From Avena insularis (lineage: Eukaryota; Streptophyta; Magnoliopsida; Poales; Poaceae), in NCBI GenBank assembly GCA_023614405.1, contig CM042688.1, positions 68,496,253-68,560,252 of the forward strand: a stretch of 64,000 nt of DNA, given 5' to 3'. The number at the start of each line of letters is the position of its first letter. The stretch's first letter is position 1. A program made the translations under genes and the position numbers. Under the pieces are notes generated by a model. It was not told the DNA's origin and ran no database searches. It saw only the letters and a list, made by a program, of their open reading frames with translations. Below are positions 57,982 to 64,000 of this stretch, piece after piece.

Positions 57982-60731
57982 ACATCCCCAAGCTCAACTC
58001 CTGCTCGTCCTCGAGTAGGTAAGTGATAAAAAGAAAGAATAATTTTTGAGGTGACATGCACCATCATAAGCTTGGTCAAAGTATTTGTAAAACATTCAAA
58101 GCTGGGATCATAGTACTTCAATCATAGCATGAAAGACAAAGTTCTAGCAATAAGCAAAGAAACTATGATGCAACATAAAAAACACAAACAAAAGATTCAT
58201 GAATAACATTGCTTTGCAAGACGTTTGTTTGTTTCACATAAAGAAAACATAGCATAATATTATTCAGCTTGTCCTTCAATAGAGTAGCAAATATAAATGC
58301 ATAGGACACCTTCAAAGTTCATAAGAGTGACTAGATACAATAGTTTAAAACAAGCAATATCAAGTTATGCATCAATCAACAAGTCTTGGGACAATGCACA
58401 TAGAACTAAGAATGGACACTATGCTCTCAAAGTAGGTGCATAAAGATAGAAGGTGGAGACTCAATATAATAGTGGAAGAAAGGCCTTTGTAAAAGGAAGT
58501 AGGGATTCAAGTCTCATAAAGAGCTTCCAAAAATTATGGTACTTATAGCTTTCAGCTCTCATTGCCCCTATCATAAGCATCTTGAAGTGATTAAGGTTAA
58601 AGTGAACAAACTACGGTGTACATGCTTGACGAAGTATAAGTCGGAAATCTCATGTCCCTTGTATACGAGGGCCGCTCCTCATGCTACTCAAGTTTAGTCA
58701 CCGGTAAGTTCTTGTCATTGTAAGTACATGTGTATCATTGAGAACCGCCAACGGGGTACCCCTTGCCCGATGATACGGAAGAATCCCCATATCAAAATGA
58801 CAAGGCAAGCAGACAACGAGCATCTCAGCTTTCTTCTTATTTACCATGGGAATATGGTACTTTTTTCTCTCTTTCCTCTTTTCATAATATCTTTTTTTTC
58901 TTTTCTATTTTTTTCTCAATAGGACTCGTTTTTTTATAAGAAGAATGCTTCATAGACAGCTCATTATGGTTACGCTGCAGGTTTCCACCATGTCAGCATG
59001 GATTAGACCAGCCCAGTGCTTTCTAACACATATACATAATTCCATGGACTTACAAGCTCCCCTTTCATTTCACACCGACAACATCCATATACAAAAGAGC
59101 ATGATATCAACTAGGTACAAGTACCAAGTGCAATGTTGAAAGCGTTCCCCATGAAAGCATGGTTCTGCTAATTCCCAACAAATAAGTGCAAGCATATACA
59201 ACATAGACGACACAATGATTCAAGTTTATTAAGGGCAAGTAAAGTAAAGTGTGCCATCAAGTTCGTGAGAGCTTTAATCACTAGTTTTCTCATAACAAGT
59301 TTAATTTGGAAGGTAAACAAAAACATGAATATACTTGGAATAGCATAATCTAGTAGGTAGGTATGGTGGACTCTTTGGAATAACTTGGTTTAGGGAGTTG
59401 GATGCATGAGTGGAACTCATACTTGGTTGTGGAGGCTAGCAGAAGACTGGGAGCGACAAACTAAGAGAGCAGTAATGGCCATAATCATGCAGAGCGATAA
59501 AACATCATTGATCAAAGCATAAAGTGATACTACAAGTTGAAAACTAAAGTATCATAAAGGCTATGGTGACTTGAGACCGTCATAACATGGTGTGAGCATG
59601 CGCCAAGTCAACCCAAATAAAGCATCAAATGAGAATACCACTATACTATGCTTTAATATGCTAAAACAACGCATGATTCAACCAAGGCACATTAAGCAAT
59701 CTCAATTGTTTATAACAAGTCATGCTACAACAAAGAATACTAAGCATAAAGCCAAAACAATATCAAGCATGGCATGACAAAGCACAAGCCACAGTCAAAA
59801 ACAAGCTCTTTTTACCACATAAGCATGAACTTTCCTACTCTTTTCCAAACCAAACCAGACTATTTGCAAACCAATGTATGAAAGAGGGGGTCCAACGAAC
59901 TTATTCAGAAAACTAAGCAAACCTAGCAAACTAAAAACCAAAAACGAAAACGAAAAAGAAGACGCTCCAAGAACAACACAACTATGCATGAAACAATAAA
60001 AATGAAGTGTTTGGAAGAAACCTGGGATTTTTATTGATGAAGAAGGGGATGCCTTGGGCATCCCCAAGCTTTGACGCTTGTACTTCTTGGATATTTATTG
60101 GGGTGACACGCGTGGAATCCCCAAGCTTGAGCTTTAGTCCATCCTTCATCTCATTACTCATTCCTTCCATACACCTGAAAATTTTCCTTCATACAAAACT
60201 TCACACAATCTTTATTAGCAACATTAGTGCACTTAAGATAAATAAGTCTTAAGGTTCAGTTATAACACCAAATAAACTTCCATTCGAACACTAGCTACTG
60301 TAGCACTTCCTTCAAAAAGCTCAGTTTCCCAAAAGAACTCAAAAAGGAACCCACAAGAAGCAAATGCAGAAAATGGCAGAAATCTGTCAAAACAGACCAG
60401 CAGGTAAAGATGAATTTTTTCGAAGACCTTTTGTTGCTCAAATCAAAAGGTTCTGAACTAACGATAGTTCGATAACAACCTGTAGCAGAAGCAAAAAAAA
60501 TTACAGCTCAAGCCGACATACATATCTCTCTCACGAATTTTTACGGTGAAGCACAAAAATCTGTTTCGGGACTGCAACTTTCCCAATCATTACTTCACTC
60601 TCATTAGAGGTTACTCTTGGCACAAAAATCAAATAAAAAGGATAAGAAGAGGTTATTACTGAAGTAATAACTTCCAAGACTCATCTAAAACTTTTGGGTT
60701 ATCTCCCAATAAGTACTTTTCTTTAACGCCT
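57982..60731 (-). other. C 3' internal region without genes
   Basis: Collinear with A-1 1413-4216: polypurine tract at the LTR edge, hairpin at 60045-60065, shared block about 60260-60700. No ORF. Confidence 0.85.
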
Positions 60732-61501
60732 TTAAGTTAGGCATGATAGTTTGAGAAGATGCTCACATAAAAAATATGAATTGAAGTGAAAGAGAGCATC
60801 AAGAAGCAAATCCAAAACACATTTAAGTCTAACCCACTTCCTATGCTTAGGAATCTTGTAAAGAAACAAGTCATGAAAGCACAAAGCAACAAGCATAGGA
60901 AAGCAAAACAAGTGCAACTTCAAAATTTTCAACATAAAGAGGGGAAACTTAATATTATTAAGATGCATAGAACCATGTTTCCCTCTCTCATAATAACTTT
61001 CAGTAGCATCATGAATAAAATTAACAATAGTCATTATTATTAATTATTACTCTCCACATAAGCATAGTCATTCTTATTAATTATAGTGGGAGCAAATTCA
61101 ACAAAATAGCTATCATTATTATTTTCATCACCATAATAATCAAATATAGGAGGCATATTGTAGTCATAATTAATCTCCTCCTCAATAGTAGGTGGACTGA
61201 AAATATGATATTCATCATTGTAATCATCATATATTGGAGGTTTGGTATCATCATAAACAATACAATAGCTATCTTCCAAAGCTGGGGAACTAAAAAGATC
61301 ATTTTCATAAAAACTAGCTTCCCCAAGCTTAGACTTTTCCATAGCATTAGCAATAATGGTGTTCAAAGAATTCATACTAATAACATTGCTATTAGCATGC
61401 AAATAAAGTTCCATAGGTTTTTTAATTTTCTTTTCAAACACTTCATGTCCTAACTCAAGATAAAGACTATAAAGCTCTCTAATTTTTTTGTTATTTTTCA
61501 T
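60732..61501 (-). pseudogene. C acidic ORF with C-terminal module, one frameshift
   Basis: No named family. ATG at 61499-61501: MKNNKKIRELYSLYLELGHE, then an acidic, tyrosine-rich part (YDDTKPPIYDDYNDEYHIFS, DYYGDENNNDSYFVEFAPT) to a stop at 61040. An AAT-repeat (about 61035-61050) shifts the frame. The next frame gives FIHDATESYYERGKHGSMHL, FPLFMLKILKLHLFCFPMLV, HRKWVRLKCVLDLLLDALFH and ends at 60732. This tail is the module also found in B gag and the A-1 ORF. It is the only ORF of element C; function unknown. Confidence 0.6.
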
Positions 61502-61649
61502 TAAGCCTAACTAGTGAAAACAAGAAACAAAAAGACAAAATTGCAGAATCTAAAGGAAATAACTTCGAGCACTCACACCGGAAAATAGGCGTTTGTCGTG
61601 GGAGGTTCTTCTTCTTTAATCCTCCGGTGTGAATACCTTTTACCTTAAC

Positions 61650-61667
61650 TCCCCGGCAACGGCGCCA
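61650..61667 (-). other. Primer binding site of C, tRNA-Asp type
   Basis: Minus strand TGGCGCCGTTGCCGGGGA, perfect complement of tRNA-Asp, 10 bp inside the LTR edge at 61678. Confidence 0.92.
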
Positions 61668-61677
61668 GAAAATAGCT

Positions 61678-62759
61678 TGATGTCTACACACTTCTATTCT
61701 TGTAGACAGTTGTTGGGCCTCCAAGTGCAGAGGTTTGTAGAACAACAGCAAGTTTTCCCTTAAGTGGATCACCCAAGGTTTATCGAACTCAGGGAGGAAG
61801 TGGTCAAAGGTATTCCCTCTCAAGCAACCCTGCAATCAAGATACAATAAGTCTCTTGTGTCCCCAACACACCCAATACACTTGTCAAGTGTATAGGTGCA
61901 CTAGTTCGGCGAAGAGATAGTGAAATGCAAGTGGTATGGATAATTATAAGTGGTAAAGGTGATAGAATATAGCTTGATGGCGTGGAAAAGACTAAAGGCA
62001 AACTGAAATAAAGATGGAAGCAAGCAAACATGTAACAGATCTAATTGCAAACGGTGTATCAATGCTAAGAAACAAGGCCTAGGGATCATACTTTCACTAG
62101 TGAACACTCTCATATAAATATCTTCTCTTTATGATACTACTCTTAACTACTCTCCGGTTGGACACTCTAATCGATGGTAGGGCTATAACAACACACCTCA
62201 AAGTAAGCCTTTCCCATCTAGATAACCCCACACTGTCACCTTGAGCTCTAAATGGTTCCAACAAACACCACAATTTCATAAAGACATCCAACTCCATATG
62301 TAACTCATAATAAGTATTTGTAATCTCTAGCCTAAGTGCCACCATGGTGTGCACGCTGTCACTTTCACACACATGGGGAGAGCAGAGATCTATTAAAGCA
62401 CTTGAGTAGCAAGGTAGATCTACTTGATTACAAAGCTCATGATCACAATATGGCCATGCATAGAGAGAGAGATGAACACATAGCTACCGGTAGAGCCCTT
62501 AGCGTCAAGAGAGAACTACTCCCTCCTCATCATGGGAATCAGCAATGGTGATGGAGATGGCGGTGGAGATCGATGGAGATGGCTCCGGGGGCACTTCCCC
62601 GTCCCGGCAGGGTGTCAGAACAGAGACTTTCTGTCCCCTGAATCTCCCCTTCGGTGGCGCGGTGCTGCGGAACTTTTCATGGATTTCTGATTGATGTTTT
62701 AGGGTTTTGGTACCGGGAGGCTCTTATAGGCGAGAGGGGAGACCAAGGGGGTGCCAGGG
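61678..62759 (-). repeat. C 5' LTR, part left of D
   Basis: Same sequence as 49788-50693 followed by 57470 onward. Broken at 62759 by a copia LTR; CAGGG (62755-62759) is the likely left duplication. The remaining U3 is outside the window. Confidence 0.9.
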
Positions 62760-64000
62760 TGATGGGTTCGTAGCATGGAAAACAAAAAATTTCTACCGCA
62801 AGAACGAACAAAACCCAGATCTAATCTAGATAAAAGCCAAGATCTAATCTATTAGACATGTGCAACGAGATAGATCTGTACTAACCCTTGTAGACCCGAA
62901 AGTGTTACGAGATCAGATCTCGTGGTTGATGTAGTCGATCACTTGCCGATCTCAAGATCGAGTAGATGATCCTTCCGGCGCCGCATTCAGAGCGCTCCAA
63001 TCGGTCACACGCAAGCGGAGTCGAGACCTTCCTCTCCATGTTCCAGCAAGCAGCAGAGGTAGTAGATCTCTCCACGGAATCCAGCAGCACGACGGCGTGG
63101 TGGTGGTGGTGGAGTAGATAATTCTACAGGGCTTCGCCTAAGCCAGAGCAGAGGGAAGGAGGAGGAGAGAGGCAACTTGAGATCTAGAGAATAGAAGGGG
63201 CAAGGGGGTTTGTGCCTCCACCCCTCTATTTAAAGGAGGGAGGCGCCATGGGGAGGTGGAGTCCTTGTAGGACTCCCCTCTCCCTTGGCCGGCAGATCAA
63301 GGAGGTGGGGGCGAGTCCTACTCCCCCACGAATCCTTGTCTTACCCCACAAGGATTCCTTGATCCTTTCTTGGTTTTCAAGTAAACTCCAAGAAATCTTC
63401 TAGAACCTTCCGGAACATTCCGAAACCTTCTAGAATCCCCGTACAAATACTACGGAACATTTCCTAACTTAGAAAATGATCCCCAATATATGAATCTTAT
63501 TCCCCAGACAATTCCGGATCTCCTCGTGATGTCTTGGATCCAATCCGAGACTCCGAACAACATTCGGTCTCCAACGCACATTCCATATCTACTTAAAACA
63601 ACTTCGAACCTTAAGTGTGTCACCCTACGATTCGTGAACATGTAGACATGATGGAGACACATCTCCGATCAATAACCATTAGCGGGGTCTGGAGATCCAT
63701 AACAGCTCCCACATACTCAACGATGACTTTGTGATCGATAGAACCATTTAACATACGAAACCAATTCCCTTTGTCACGCGATATTCTACTTATCCGAGGT
63801 TTGATCGTCGGTATCTCCATACCTAGTTCTACCTCGTTACTGATAAGTACTCTTTATTCGTTCCATGATATGTCATCCCTTGTGACCTAGTCACATGCTT
63901 GCAAGCTAACTAGATGACATTCCACCGAGAGGGCCCAGAGCATATCTATCCGTCATATGGATGGACAAATCCCAATCTTGGTCCATGCGCTTCAACACAT
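62760..64000 (-). mobile_element. Ty1/copia LTR D (minus strand), cut by window end
   Basis: Starts TGATGGGTTCGTAGCATGGA and follows the same plan as the E LTRs (GTAGTCG near 62931, CCTTCCTCTCC, TTCTAGAATG-type stretch, GATATGTCATCCCTTGTGAC, CCGAGAGGGCCCAGAG). It is clearly diverged, so it is a sister subfamily. A TTTAAATA box (minus, 63227-63234) precedes GAGGGGTGG. No coding sequence lies within the window; the ORFs here are chance frames. Confidence 0.85.

Larger units (their letters stand above)
49788..62759 (-). mobile_element. LTR retrotransposon C (minus strand, non-autonomous), continues past D
   Basis: Minus order: 5' LTR (61678-62759, interrupted by copia LTR D), perfect tRNA-Asp primer site, acidic ORF (60732-61501), noncoding region, polypurine tract, 3' LTR (57470-57981 plus 49788-50693, split by A-3). 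The U3 half of its LTR and its whole 3' internal region match family A, while the U5 half (ending GTGTGTAGACATCA on the minus strand) is unlike A. No polymerase or integrase. Confidence 0.88.

Noticed and set aside
60732..61034. Env-like membrane protein suggested by the hydrophobic module
   Set aside because: Too short, no signal peptide and no cleavage or fusion features; similarity to the ends of gag ORFs explains it better.

Overview
This is intergenic nuclear DNA of a pooid grass (Triticeae or a close relative such as oat; I cannot separate these from sequence alone). It is made almost entirely of nested transposable elements. I see no host gene, tRNA, rRNA or CRISPR array. The grass assignment rests on copia LTRs that start TGTTGGAGATATGCC, on gypsy-like LTRs that end in ATCA with a tRNA-Asp primer site, and on a Stowaway MITE and a two-gene PIF/Harbinger transposon. 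Names A, B, C, D and E are local to this window.

Layout. The main host element is B-1 (+ strand, about 6987-49700). A-1 (-) sits in its 5' LTR at 1-6986 and is cut by the window edge. A-2 (+) sits in its internal region at 11824-41804 with target duplication CTACC. A PIF/Harbinger transposon lies at 42739-47733 with duplication TTA and carries a Stowaway MITE at 43612-43729. A-2 was itself invaded by a minus-strand copia array E (14340-25947, order LTR-internal-LTR-truncated internal). Its 3' LTR holds a minus-strand B-2/B-3 complex (28980-40763, duplication TTCAT). After an 87-bp spacer, element C (-) runs from 49788 to beyond 62759. C carries A-3 (+, 50694-57464, duplication ATGGC) in its 3' LTR and copia LTR D (-, from 62760 to the window end) in its 5' LTR. 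The deepest nesting is B-1 > A-2 > B-2 > B-3.

What the genes do. Families A, B and C have tRNA-Asp type primer sites. The copies whose internal regions can be read through (A-1, A-3, B-3, C) show no reverse transcriptase or integrase, so they probably move with proteins supplied by other elements. They form a mosaic group. They share an approximately 450-bp block after the main ORF. A, B and C LTRs share a GC-rich promoter motif (stem arms CCACACCACC/GGTGGTGTGG in A and B) at a nearly fixed distance from the TATA box. The ORFs of A-1, B and C also end in the same C-terminal module. The coding cassettes in front of these parts differ: a gag-like protein in B, a different gag-like/protease pair in A-2, and three unrelated-looking small ORFs in A-1, A-3 and C. 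Family B also has a second ORF (coiled coil) preceded by an internal module that looks like a copy of the LTR promoter.

Two cautions. First, copia E and the 3' LTR of A-3 show dense small indels that cluster at CAG/CTG/CCG trinucleotides; this looks more like consensus error at methylated CHG sites than real mutation, so frameshifts there should not be over-read. Second, family names from published libraries are not assigned because I could not search them.
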